A stretch of 64,000 nt of DNA. Origin: Sphingobium xanthum (lineage in GTDB: Bacteria; Pseudomonadota; Alphaproteobacteria; Sphingomonadales; Sphingomonadaceae). Position numbers and translations under genes: made by a program. The notes below the pieces were generated by a model. That model worked only from the letters and a program-made list of their open reading frames with translations. It searched no databases and was not told where the DNA came from. Position 1 is the stretch's first letter; every line of letters begins with the position of its first letter. Location of the stretch: contig NZ_JAHKKS010000011.1 of assembly GCF_019737615.1 (NCBI RefSeq), forward strand, positions 1 to 64,000, in the 5' to 3' direction. Below are positions 51,194-59,646 of the stretch, in pieces.

Positions 51194-51442
51194 TCCCGGG
51201 ACAAACGTTGACGGCGGCTCGGATCGACCGCCGTCCAATCCGTCCCCATGAATACCGGAATGGTCTCGTCGCGCGCATGACCGCGCGTGACGAGACCGGA
51301 CCGCCCACATCCTCGCGCGGTCTCGCGGCGGGGCTTTTCGCGTTGACTGCGTATCGTGTCGCAGCCTGACCGGTCCGGCGCACCGTCTTGCAATTGCCTT
51401 TCGCCGAAGAAAACGGCAGGAGGCCTGCAAGGTGAGAGACCG

Positions 51443-52072
51443 ATGCAACAGCTGATCCTTCATGAATATGCCCCCTCGGGCAATTGCTACAAAATCCGAT
51501 TGACGGCCGCTCTGGTTGGTCTGCCGATCGAGCGACGCAATTACGACATCATGAAGGGCGAGACGCGCACGCCGGATTTCCTCGCCAATGTGAATGCCAA
51601 TGGCCGCATTCCCGTGTTGCAGATCGGGGATCGTTTTCTTCCGGAGAGCAATGCCGCCTGCTGCTGGCTGGCGACCGGCTCGGCACTGATTCCGGATGAT
51701 CGGTTCGATCATGCCGACATGCTGCGCTGGCTGTTCTGGGAGCAATATAATCACGAACCCAATGTCGCGACGTTGCGCTTCTGGGTCCGGTGGCTCGGCG
51801 AGGAGGATGGCCTGAGCGATCTCCAGCGCGCCCAATTGCCCGGCAAGCGCGCGGCGGGCGAGGCGGCGCTTGATCTGATGGCGGCCGAACTGGAGCAGCG
51901 CGACTGGCTGGTCGGCGGCGCGCCGAGCCTCGCCGATATCTGCCTGTTCGCCTACACGCATGTCGCGCGGGACGGGCATTTCGATCTCGACCGCTGGCCG
52001 GCGATCGAGCGCTGGATCGAGCGCGTGAAGGCGCTTCCGGGCTTCGTCCCGCTCGGGGACGAAGGTCCCTGA
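51443..52072 (+). CDS. Glutathione S-transferase family protein
   Basis: This 209-residue GST has an N-terminal thioredoxin fold (LILHEYAPSGNCYKIRLTAALVGLPIERRNYDI, NVNANGRIPVLQIGDRFLPESNAACCWLA) and a C-terminal helical domain ending DLDRWPAIERWIERVKALPGF. The Ser-Gly-Asn-Cys-Tyr-Lys segment at the active-site position (residues 10-15) resembles the beta/Nu-like classes that use Ser or Cys. It is the third GST-family gene in this window. The start at 51443 is the first ATG with homology. Confidence 0.88.
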   Translation: MQQLILHEYAPSGNCYKIRLTAALVGLPIERRNYDIMKGETRTPDFLANVNANGRIPVLQIGDRFLPESNAACCWLATGSALIPDDRFDHADMLRWLFWEQYNHEPNVATLRFWVRWLGEEDGLSDLQRAQLPGKRAAGEAALDLMAAELEQRDWLVGGAPSLADICLFAYTHVARDGHFDLDRWPAIERWIERVKALPGFVPLGDEGP

Positions 52073-52165
52073 CATGACCTCAAAGCGTCATATTCCAAGC
52101 AGAACTGTCACATTATTCGGCTAGGGCGCGCCCAGAGATTACATCTCGCTTGGGGTCTTTAGCGC

Positions 52166-53005
52166 ATGAATGCGATCAGCTCTCTTGAACCGGAACGGTC
52201 CGTAAAGGACGGTCGTTCGCGCCTTCACTACCGTACCATCTGGATCAGCGATATCCATCTCGGCACAAAGGGATGCAATGCCGAGATGCTGATCGATTTT
52301 CTCGACAGCGTGGACAGCGACATGCTGTACCTGGTTGGCGATATTGTAGACGGCTGGCAGCTCAAGAAGCGGGTCTACTGGCCGACCGCGCATAACGACG
52401 TGGTCTGGCGTGTCATGAAGCGCGCGCGGCGCGGCACGCGCGTCATCTACATTCCCGGCAATCACGACGAGATGTTCCGCCAGTTCACCGGCATGAGCTT
52501 CGGCGGCGTCGAGATCCGCCGCAAGAAGATCCACACGACGGTAGACGGCCGCAAGCTGCTGGTGCTGCATGGCGACGAGTTCGACGCGATCATGCTCGCG
52601 CATCGCTGGCTCGCCTTCGTGGGCGACGCCGCCTACACCGCGCTGATGACGGTCAACCGGCACGTCAACCGCGTGCGCCGCTGGTTCGGCATGCCTTACT
52701 GGTCGCTGTCCAAGATGGCCAAGCACAAGGTCAAGAATGCCGTGTCCTTCATTTCCCGCTTCGAAGAGATCGTCGCGCACGAGGCCGAGCGCCGCCACGT
52801 CGATGGCGTTGTCTGTGGCCATATCCACACGGCGGAAATCCGCCAGTTCGGTAAGATCACTTATTATAATGACGGTGATTGGGTCGAAGGCTGCACCGCT
52901 CTGGTCGAGCATCATGACGGCACGATGGAAATTCTCCATTGGGCCGATGTGATGGCGCGGCGCCATGCCGAGCGGAAGGCGCCGCGGCTGGAGCTGGCCG
53001 CTTGA
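52166..53005 (+). CDS. UDP-2,3-diacylglucosamine diphosphatase-like metallophosphatase
   Basis: This 279-residue protein has the metal-binding set of the calcineurin-like phosphatases: IWISDIHLGTKGCNAEML, YLVGDIVDGW, YIPGNHDEMFR, LLVLHGDEFD and VVCGHIHTAEIRQF. It matches the LpxH-like class proposed to cleave UDP-2,3-diacylglucosamine in lipid A synthesis. In Alphaproteobacteria it is typically followed by a family 4 glycosyltransferase, as here, so a role in membrane glycolipid synthesis is also possible. The two genes overlap by 4 bases. Confidence 0.82.
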   Translation: MNAISSLEPERSVKDGRSRLHYRTIWISDIHLGTKGCNAEMLIDFLDSVDSDMLYLVGDIVDGWQLKKRVYWPTAHNDVVWRVMKRARRGTRVIYIPGNHDEMFRQFTGMSFGGVEIRRKKIHTTVDGRKLLVLHGDEFDAIMLAHRWLAFVGDAAYTALMTVNRHVNRVRRWFGMPYWSLSKMAKHKVKNAVSFISRFEEIVAHEAERRHVDGVVCGHIHTAEIRQFGKITYYNDGDWVEGCTALVEHHDGTMEILHWADVMARRHAERKAPRLELAA

Positions 53006-54057
53006 GTCACGTCGGGCCGGGAAGCGCGCGACGCATCCTGATCGTGACCGATGCCTGGTCGCCGCAGGTCAACGGCGTGGTTCGCACGCTCCAGTCCGTC
53101 CGCGCGCAGCTCCAGCAGCTGGGGCATGTCGTCGAGGTGATCGGGCCGGATCGTTTCGCGACCCTGCCGTGCCCGACTTATCCAGAAATCCGCCTCGCCA
53201 TGGCCGCGCCACGCACCATCGGGCGGCTGATCGGCGCCTTCGCGCCCGATGCGGTCCATCTCGCGACCGAAGGCCCCTTGTGCCTCGCCGCGCGCCGCTG
53301 GTGTCTGCGCCATTTCTATCCCTTCACCACGGCCTATCACACCAATTTCCCGGACTATGTGCAGAGCCGCACGGGCCTGTCGGCGGACTGGTTCTGGCCC
53401 TATTTCCGTTGGTTCCATGGCCCCGCGAGCGCCGTGCTGACGTCGACCCCGTCGATCCGCGCCGGGCTGCATCGCGCTGGCATCCACCAGACGCATCATT
53501 GGGGCCGCGGGGTCGATCTGGCGCTGTTCAGGCCGGACGGCGCGGCCCATCCCGCTTATGCGGACCTGCCCCGGCCGATCCTGCTGCACGTCGGCCGTGT
53601 CGCGGTCGAGAAGAATATCGAGGCTTTCCTCGCGCTCGACGTGCCCGGCAGCAAGGTCGTGGTGGGCGAGGGGCCGTGGCGCGCCGCGCTGCAGACGAAA
53701 TATCCGGATGCGCATTTTCTCGGCCTGCAGACCGGCGAGCCGCTCGCGGCTGCCTATCGTGGCGCTGATCTGCTCGTCTTCCCGAGCCGCACGGATACGT
53801 TCGGCCTGGTCATGATCGAGGCCCTCGCTAGCGGCACGCCGGTCGCGGCCTATCCCGTCATGGGGCCGGTCGACGTGCTGAACGAACAGGTCGGCGCGAT
53901 GCATGAGCGGCTCGAAGTCGCCGCGACCCGCGCTCTCATGCTCGATCGCGCGGCTTGTGCCGCTTATGGCGCACAGTTCAGCTGGCGCCGCAGTGCTGAG
54001 GAATTTCTGAGCAGTCTGCACTGGCTGGATCGCCAGCACCTGCCGCGCGCCGCCTGA
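53002..54057 (+). CDS. GT4-family glycosyltransferase
   Basis: This 351-residue glycosyltransferase (family 4, GT-B fold) has an N-terminal acceptor domain starting ILIVTDAWSPQVNGVVRTLQ and a C-terminal donor-binding domain with ILLHVGRVAVEKNIEAFL and the EX7E-type region FPSRTDTFGLVMIEALASGTPVAAYP. It resembles mannosyl- or glucosyltransferases acting on membrane lipids. I set the start at a TTG overlapping the previous stop (TTGA); an in-frame ATG 63 bases upstream lies within the preceding gene. Confidence 0.85.
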   Translation: MSHVGPGSARRILIVTDAWSPQVNGVVRTLQSVRAQLQQLGHVVEVIGPDRFATLPCPTYPEIRLAMAAPRTIGRLIGAFAPDAVHLATEGPLCLAARRWCLRHFYPFTTAYHTNFPDYVQSRTGLSADWFWPYFRWFHGPASAVLTSTPSIRAGLHRAGIHQTHHWGRGVDLALFRPDGAAHPAYADLPRPILLHVGRVAVEKNIEAFLALDVPGSKVVVGEGPWRAALQTKYPDAHFLGLQTGEPLAAAYRGADLLVFPSRTDTFGLVMIEALASGTPVAAYPVMGPVDVLNEQVGAMHERLEVAATRALMLDRAACAAYGAQFSWRRSAEEFLSSLHWLDRQHLPRAA

Positions 54058-54183
54058 CGCGCGATCAAATCGCGCAAGGCGCAGCGGACGCTTGCCCAAA
54101 AAGCCGCAATGCCTTATCTGTAAGCAGGATCGAGGCCATCCCGTGAGGGGTGGCCCTGTTTATTTGCAGAGAAGGATTTCGCC

Positions 54184-54849
54184 GTGGCTCAGCCGCTCAT
54201 GCCTCACGCAACCGCCAGCTGGCTCGTCGACAACACCGCGCTTGGCTTCGATCAGATTGCCGAATTCTGCGGTCTGCACATTCTCGAGGTTCAGGCGATC
54301 GCCGACGACACGGCGGGCACGAAATATACCGGCCGCGATCCGGTGCGCGCGCATGAGCTCTCGATGGACGAGATCCACAAGGGCGAGAAGGACCCGAATT
54401 ATTCGCTGGTGATGCTGAAGGGGCCGGACCCGGTCCGCCGCACCAAGGGCCCGCGCTACACGCCGGTCTCCAAGCGTCAGGACAAGCCGGACGGCATCGC
54501 CTGGATTCTGCGCAATCACCCGGAAATCTCGGACGGCGCGATCGGCAAGCTGATCGGCACGACGCGCACGACCATTGCCGCGATCCGCGACCGCACCCAC
54601 TGGAACATCGCCAACATCCAGCCCAAGGACCCGGTGACGCTCGGCCTCTGCTCGCAGCGCGAGCTCGACGCGCTGGTCGCCCGGGCTGCCAAGAAGGCCG
54701 GCATCGAGGCGCCGACCGACAACCGTCTGGCTGGTGACCGCGAGGCGCTGATCGCCGAGCTGCGCCTTGAGCGCGAGGAGGCCAATCGCCGCGCCGAGGA
54801 AGCCCTGAAGGCCGAGGAAGCGCTTTTCTCCAGTCAGAATGAAGGCTGA
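54184..54849 (+). CDS. trcR: Cell cycle transcriptional regulator TrcR (DUF1013)
   Basis: This 221-residue protein matches DUF1013 end to end: PHATASWLVDNTALGFDQIAEFCGLHILEVQAIADDTAGTKYTGRDPVRAHEL, the helix-turn-helix-like ISDGAIGKLIGTTRTTIAAIRDRTHWN, and a Glu/Ala-rich coiled-coil tail. TrcR is an alphaproteobacterial regulator tied to CtrA-dependent cell-cycle transcription. Translation begins at a GTG preceded by GAGAAGGA. A GC-rich terminator follows. Confidence 0.9.
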   Translation: MAQPLMPHATASWLVDNTALGFDQIAEFCGLHILEVQAIADDTAGTKYTGRDPVRAHELSMDEIHKGEKDPNYSLVMLKGPDPVRRTKGPRYTPVSKRQDKPDGIAWILRNHPEISDGAIGKLIGTTRTTIAAIRDRTHWNIANIQPKDPVTLGLCSQRELDALVARAAKKAGIEAPTDNRLAGDREALIAELRLEREEANRRAEEALKAEEALFSSQNEG

Positions 54850-54885
54850 GCTTTTCTCACTTCGAGCTGATTGACGGACATGGAA

Positions 54886-54914
54886 CGGGCGGCGCCGACC
54901 AACGGCGCCGCCCG
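54886..54914 (+). terminator. GC-rich hairpin after trcR
   Basis: CGGGCGGCGCCG and CGGCGCCGCCCG form a perfect 12-bp stem around a 5-base loop, 36 bases past the trcR stop. No U-tract follows. Confidence 0.7.
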
Positions 54915-54975
54915 ATTCGCATCTGCCTCGCCAGACGCCCTCTGCCACGCCGGCGCATCAGCGCTTGCGCATTGC

Positions 54976-54987
54976 GTTTACGTAAAC
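54976..54987. promoter_or_regulatory. Palindromic operator-like site upstream of the acyl-CoA ligase
   Basis: GTTTACGTAAAC is a perfect 12-bp palindrome, 19 bases before the acyl-CoA ligase start. It resembles the ACGTNNACGT-centred sites of LiuR-type and similar regulators of acyl-CoA catabolism in proteobacteria, which fits the gene it precedes. No regulator gene is adjacent. Confidence 0.5.
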
Positions 54988-55006
54988 GTTAGCTTAGATT
55001 TCTCCG

Positions 55007-56701
55007 ATGGAGAGCGACCGCTGGGTCTGGCAGGACCATTATGATCATCCGACGGCTTGGGAGCAGAGCTATGCGCCCCTGTCGCTGCCCGATATGCTCA
55101 AGGCCGGTGCGGAGGCAGATGGCGCGCGCCCGCTGGCCGACTTTTACGGCCGCAAGTACAGCTACGCCGAATGCTACGATGCGGCGCGCCGCTTCGCCTG
55201 CGGGCTGATCGATCTCGGCATCAAGCCGGGCGATCGCGTCGGACTCTATCTGCCCAATGTCCCGCACTATATCGCCGCCTATTACGGGTCGATGATGGCC
55301 GGCGCCATCGCGGTCAATTTCTCGCCGCTCTATACGGTCGAGGAGCTGACGCATCAGGCCGAGGACAGCGGCACGCGCTTGCTGGTCACCATGTCGGCGC
55401 ACCCTTTGTTCGACAATGCCGCGGCGGTGCTCGAGACGTCCTGCATCGAGCGCCTGATCGTCGGCACGGTGGCCGAGGCGCTTCCGGTCGCCAAGGGCCT
55501 GCTCTATCGCCTGTTCAAGCGCTCCAGCGACGCCCGCATCCCGGACGATCCGCGCATCCTGCGTTATGCCCATGTCGTCGCCAATGACGGTGCGCGCACC
55601 TTGCCTGCGATCGATCCCGAGCGCGACCTTGCCTTGCTGCAATATACTGGCGGCACGACCGGGCGCCCCAAGGGCGCGATGCTGACACACCAGAATCTCA
55701 CCGCGAATGCGCGGCAGGTCAACCAGATCGATCCGCACAGCGAACTGCCCGACCGCATCCTGGGCGCGTTGCCGTTTTTCCATGTGTTCGCCAATACCGC
55801 CGTGCTCAATCGCACCGTCGCCAATCGCGGCGAGATCGTAATGTTGCCGCGCTTCGATTCCCGGCAGGTGCTGGCGGCGATCAAGCGCACGCGCGCGACC
55901 TCGCTGCCCGGCGTACCGACCATGTTCCAGGCACTGCTCGATTGCCCGGATTTGCCGCGCGCCGATCTCTCCTCGCTGCGCGTCTGCATTTCCGGCGGCG
56001 CGCCGCTGCCGCTGCCGCTCAAGGCCAAGTTCGAGAGCATCGTGGGCGCTCGGCTGGTCGAGGGCTATGGCCTTACCGAGAGCAGCGGCGTCGTCTCGGT
56101 CAATCCCTATGAAGCGCCCGGCAAGACAGGGTCGATCGGCCAGCCGTTTCCCGCGACCCGCGTGATCCTGCTCGATCGCGAGGATCCCACGCGCCGCGCG
56201 CCGCCCGGCGAGCCGGGCGAGATGGCGATTTCCGGCCCGCAGATCATGCGCGGCTACTGGAACAATCCGCAGGCCGATGCTGAGGTCTTCATCAACGGCT
56301 ATCTGCGCACGGGCGACGTCGGTACGATCGACGATGACGGCTATATGCGCGTGGTCGATCGCATCAAGGACATGATCGCTGTCGGCGGCTTCAAGGTCTT
56401 CCCGAGCCAGGTGGAAGAGGTGCTCTATCGCAATCCCGCCGTGCGCGAGGCATTGGTGATCGGCATTCCCGACGATTATCGCGGCGAATGTCCCAAGGCG
56501 TTCGTGACGCTGTGGCCGGACAAAGCGGAAGACTGGACCGGCCTCACGCTCAAGGACTGGCTCAATCCGCAGCTCGGCAAGCATGAGCGCGTCTGCGCGG
56601 TCGAGGTGAGGGAAAGCCTGCCCAAGACGCTCGTCGGCAAGCTCTCGCGCAAGGAACTCGTCGCCGAGGAACGGGCGAAGGCCGGACTCGCTCAGGGCTG
56701 A
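55007..56701 (+). CDS. fadD: Long-chain fatty acid-CoA ligase
   Basis: This 564-residue adenylate-forming enzyme activates fatty acids to acyl-CoA. It shows the P-loop-like LLQYTGGTTGRPKGAMLTHQNL, the ACS motif VEGYGLTESSGVVSVNPYE, GYLRTGDVGTIDDDGYMRVVDRIKDMI and the terminal catalytic lysine region PKTLVGKLSRKEL. The length fits bacterial FadD. Expression is probably controlled through the palindrome at 54976-54987. An exact substrate chain length cannot be read from sequence. Confidence 0.9.
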   Translation: MESDRWVWQDHYDHPTAWEQSYAPLSLPDMLKAGAEADGARPLADFYGRKYSYAECYDAARRFACGLIDLGIKPGDRVGLYLPNVPHYIAAYYGSMMAGAIAVNFSPLYTVEELTHQAEDSGTRLLVTMSAHPLFDNAAAVLETSCIERLIVGTVAEALPVAKGLLYRLFKRSSDARIPDDPRILRYAHVVANDGARTLPAIDPERDLALLQYTGGTTGRPKGAMLTHQNLTANARQVNQIDPHSELPDRILGALPFFHVFANTAVLNRTVANRGEIVMLPRFDSRQVLAAIKRTRATSLPGVPTMFQALLDCPDLPRADLSSLRVCISGGAPLPLPLKAKFESIVGARLVEGYGLTESSGVVSVNPYEAPGKTGSIGQPFPATRVILLDREDPTRRAPPGEPGEMAISGPQIMRGYWNNPQADAEVFINGYLRTGDVGTIDDDGYMRVVDRIKDMIAVGGFKVFPSQVEEVLYRNPAVREALVIGIPDDYRGECPKAFVTLWPDKAEDWTGLTLKDWLNPQLGKHERVCAVEVRESLPKTLVGKLSRKELVAEERAKAGLAQG

Positions 56702-56710
56702 GGAGCCGCA

Positions 56711-56757
56711 CCCTCCCGGTTTCTTCAGTGGGGACTATATCGAAGAAACCGGGAGGG
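56711..56757. terminator. Perfect 16-bp inverted repeat after fadD
   Basis: CCCTCCCGGTTTCTTC (56711-56726) and GAAGAAACCGGGAGGG (56742-56757) are perfect reverse complements with a 15-base loop. It lies 9 bases past the fadD stop and 39 bases beyond the end of the convergent small gene, so it likely terminates both. Confidence 0.75.
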
Positions 56758-56796
56758 GGGCCGGCGACGCGTCCAACGGGTCGCAACGGCGGAAAT

Positions 56797-57006
56797 TCAG
56801 TGGACGGTGCCCATGGCCTGATCGACGGAGAGCAGGACGAGCATCCGCTCGATCTGGCGCCAGTGGCAGAAATGGATGTGGTTGCCGCGCTCGCGGCTCT
56901 GGTCCGCGCGCATCGCCGCTTCGACTCCGGCATGATCGCCAAAGGCCTCGATCAGCGCTGCGGCATCGTCGTAGCTGCGACGATCGACGAGAATCGGGAG
57001 ATGCAT
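56797..57006 (-). CDS. Small conserved hypothetical protein
   Basis: This 69-residue cytoplasmic protein reads MHLPILVDRRSYDDAAALIEAF, then RERGNHIHFCHWRQIERML and ends SVDQAMGTVH. Its well-formed helices and the conserved-looking HFCHWRQIERM block favour a real gene. I have no function to offer. It is convergent with fadD across a strong terminator. Confidence 0.6.
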   Translation of the reverse strand: MHLPILVDRRSYDDAAALIEAFGDHAGVEAAMRADQSRERGNHIHFCHWRQIERMLVLLSVDQAMGTVH

Positions 57007-57201
57007 GTCTTGCCCTTATATGTTGCCAGGCCACCCGCCGGCTTTCAATCAGATGATCCAAGCGGCGTGCCAGTTTCGGCGATTGGCGGTTTCGCGGCCG
57101 CGAGCTGGTGAAGCGGCTCTTAGCCATTTCCTGTTTCGGGACAGGCCGTGCCGGATCGGTACGGCTGGCATCCCGCAGCGGGACGTGGCAAGGGCAAGGC
57201 C

Positions 57202-57384
57202 ATGACCGATCCCACGCCTCCTGACCGTCGGCCGCGCCTCGGCGGCGGCGCGCCCATAGCCCTTCTGACGATCGCCGGAACCATCATTGGCGGCCTGCTC
57301 GGCCAGCCCAGCATCGGCCTGCTCACCGGCCTTGGAATCGGCGTGCTTGTCGCGATCGCGATCTGGCGGCTGGGACCGCGTTAG
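57202..57384 (+). CDS. Small membrane protein
   Basis: This 60-residue protein has a polar N terminus (MTDPTPPDRRPRLGGG) and two hydrophobic stretches (IALLTIAGTIIGGLLG and IGLLTGLGIGVLVAIAIW), so it is probably an inner-membrane hairpin. The family is unknown. The start was chosen as the first ATG before the polar leader. It is convergent with the response regulator gene. Confidence 0.5.
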   Translation: MTDPTPPDRRPRLGGGAPIALLTIAGTIIGGLLGQPSIGLLTGLGIGVLVAIAIWRLGPR

Positions 57385-57465
57385 AAGTTACTCCAGGAAG
57401 GCGGCGAGGGAGCTTCCAAGACGCTTCGGCCTCGCTCCCGCCGCGCGATCCGCTGGATCCCAAGG

Positions 57466-57840
57466 TCAGAACAGCGATTGCAGCGCTCGGGACAATGTCG
57501 GCAACTGATAAGGCTTGGCGATGACCATATGGTCCGGGTAGCGCTCACTGACGCCTCTTGGACCGTAGCCCGTCGCAAACATGAACGGAACCGCTCTGGC
57601 GGCAAGCGCATCGGCGACCGGATAGACCTTCTCTCCGCCAAGATTGACGTCCAGAACGGCGGCATCGAGATCACGGCCCAGCGCGACAATCCGATCAAGC
57701 GCCTGCGTCACCGTCGCGGCCGATCCGGCAATCCGGCAACCGAGAGTTCCCAGAAGCGTTTCCAGCATCATGGCGATCAGCGTTTCGTCCTCGACGATCA
57801 GGATGCGTAAACCTGCCAGCGATGATCCCGCGGCCGTCAT
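57466..57840 (-). CDS. Single-domain response regulator
   Basis: This 124-residue protein consists only of a receiver domain: the acidic pair in ILIVEDETLIAMML, the phospho-acceptor Asp in DAAVLDVNLGG, the Thr in FMFATGYGP and the Lys in MVIAKPYQ. It has no output domain, so it acts by protein contact, perhaps in a general-stress phosphorelay of the kind HWE kinases serve. It overlaps the kinase gene by 4 bases and is surely co-translated with it. Confidence 0.9.
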   Translation of the reverse strand: MTAAGSSLAGLRILIVEDETLIAMMLETLLGTLGCRIAGSAATVTQALDRIVALGRDLDAAVLDVNLGGEKVYPVADALAARAVPFMFATGYGPRGVSERYPDHMVIAKPYQLPTLSRALQSLF

Positions 57841-59309
57841 GCCGGCATGACCTTGGCCGAGACGGGGAGGGACATCGCGCAGCAGAGCCCCGCTGAGTCA
57901 AACGACAAGTCCAATTTTCCCTCCAACTCGCGTTCCACGCCCTGCTGCACCATCCGCAGCCCGAAACCGCGATGCTCGGTCGGGCTGACCTCGGGTCCGC
58001 CGGTTTCGCGCCAAAACAGTCGGATGACGGGCACGCCGTCCACGTCGGTCTCGTGCCAATGCACGTCAACACGTCCGCCGGTCCTGGACAATGCACCATA
58101 TTTGGCGGCGTTCGTCGCAAGCTCGTGGAACGCCATGTGGAGCGTGAGCGCGGCATTGGGGCTGAGCGTGATTGCGATACCGTCGATCCCACGGGTGCCG
58201 GTCTGTCCCGGATCATCATAGGGGGCCAGTGTGCCTTCCACGATTTCGGCCAGAGATGCACCCTCCCAGGACCCTTGCGTCAGAAGGTCGTGCGCACGGG
58301 CGAGCGCAACGAGACGGCCGTCGAGACTCTCGTAATATTGGTCCAGCGTTGGCGAGGTCACGCGGCTCAGCAGAGCAATCGACTGCACGCTCGCCAAACT
58401 ATTTTTGACCCGATGATTGAGCTCGTCGAGCAGGACACGCTGTCTGAGCTCCACTGCCTTCCGTTCGGTGATGTCACGGACGAATGCGCAGAAGCTGACG
58501 ACGTCGCCCTCGTGGATGGGCGTGATCGACAGTTCGATCGGAAATTCCTGCCCATCGCGGCGCAAGGCCGTCAGTTCGATCCGCTTGTTCAGCACCTTTG
58601 CTTCGCCCGTAGCGAGATAGCGTTCCAGGCCCATTTTGTGCGCGGCGCGATAGCGCTCCGGCATGATCGTTTCATCAACCAGCCGGCCGAGCGCATCGGC
58701 AGGCGGCCAACCGAATATCGCTTCCGCCTGCGGGCTCCATTCGGTGATCCTGCCCGAATGGTCGATCGTGACGATCGCGTCGAGTGCGGTCTCCACAATG
58801 AGTCGGTTACGTCGCTCGCTGGCGTGCAGGGCTTCCTCGGCACGCCGCTGCTCGGTGATATCGGTCGAGATGCCGAACACCGCATAAGACAGGCCGGCCT
58901 CGTCGCGCAGTGGAGTCTTCACCGAGACATAGGTGTGCAGGCCATCATCGAGCGGCGCCGTTTCCTCCTCGGTCAGCGCGGTCTCCGTCACCGCGACTCG
59001 CTCATCCATCGCGCGGAATGCGGCCGCGACATCGTTCGGGAAAAAGTCGAAGTCCGTCTTGCCGATCACCTGCGCCCGCTCGAGCCTGAAAATGTCGATA
59101 TAGCGTTGATTGACCATTAGATATCGGCCGGCCAGGTCCTTGACGTAAATGACGGCGGGACTGTTCTCGACGACTGCCTCGATCAACCGTTGGTGCCGGC
59201 GCTGCCGTCTTTCGCGCCTTGCGAGCCAGCCGGCCATGAACAGCGCCACCACCGCAAGAGCCACGGCGGCCGTCACCGCGAGATATGCGAATCCCGGGGA
59301 TGCGATCAT
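57837..59309 (-). CDS. PAS-domain HWE-type sensor histidine kinase
   Basis: This 490-residue kinase begins with one transmembrane helix (FAYLAVTAAVALAVVALFMAGWLA). Two PAS domains follow (about 40-160 with VIYVKDLAGRYLMVNQRYIDIF, and 175-290 with ALDAIVTIDHSGRITEWSPQAEAIFGW). The phospho-accepting region is LLDELNHRVKNSLASVQSIALLS, of the HWE/HisKA_2 type, and an ATPase domain contains FHELATNAAKYGAL and GFGLRMVQQGV. It senses via PAS and phosphorylates the downstream receiver. The start at 59309 precedes the helix. Confidence 0.9.
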   Translation of the reverse strand: MIASPGFAYLAVTAAVALAVVALFMAGWLARRERRQRRHQRLIEAVVENSPAVIYVKDLAGRYLMVNQRYIDIFRLERAQVIGKTDFDFFPNDVAAAFRAMDERVAVTETALTEEETAPLDDGLHTYVSVKTPLRDEAGLSYAVFGISTDITEQRRAEEALHASERRNRLIVETALDAIVTIDHSGRITEWSPQAEAIFGWPPADALGRLVDETIMPERYRAAHKMGLERYLATGEAKVLNKRIELTALRRDGQEFPIELSITPIHEGDVVSFCAFVRDITERKAVELRQRVLLDELNHRVKNSLASVQSIALLSRVTSPTLDQYYESLDGRLVALARAHDLLTQGSWEGASLAEIVEGTLAPYDDPGQTGTRGIDGIAITLSPNAALTLHMAFHELATNAAKYGALSRTGGRVDVHWHETDVDGVPVIRLFWRETGGPEVSPTEHRGFGLRMVQQGVERELEGKLDLSFDSAGLCCAMSLPVSAKVMPA

Positions 59310-59311
59310 GG

Positions 59312-59473
59312 TCACGTCGTCAACCGACACATCGATGTGCTTGCCGGTCCGGACAGGAGGCTGGTGAGAGCGGCGAGATCGACAGTCCAGCCCGTCATCA
59401 CCGCGTCGCCCAGCAGGGCGACAACCGCGATGCCGGCCCTCGGGATCGTCGGTATTTTGCCCTGCCCGACCAT
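59312..59473 (-). CDS. Putative small membrane protein upstream of the kinase
   Basis: This 53-codon frame starts MVGQGKIPTIPRAG and contains a hydrophobic region (IAVVALLGDAVMTGWTVDLAALTSLL). Its stop lies 2 bases before the kinase ATG, and GGAGAGAGG precedes its own start at a fair distance. Spacing and the ribosome site argue for a real gene in the kinase operon, but there is no recognised family, so it remains tentative. Confidence 0.4.
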   Translation of the reverse strand: MVGQGKIPTIPRAGIAVVALLGDAVMTGWTVDLAALTSLLSGPASTSMCRLTT

Positions 59474-59646
59474 CACATCGCCTCTCTCCGTCAAGCGCGG
59501 TGCCTTTGCGCTTTTTCGGGCTGATAGAGATAGTTGCTCGGCGGACCAATGGCTATAGAGCTTGCGCCGGACAGTGACATACCACGCTTCTGTCGAACCG
59601 GTGGCGCGCGGTTGCGCATCCGACTCCGGAGGCATAGATCAGCGCG

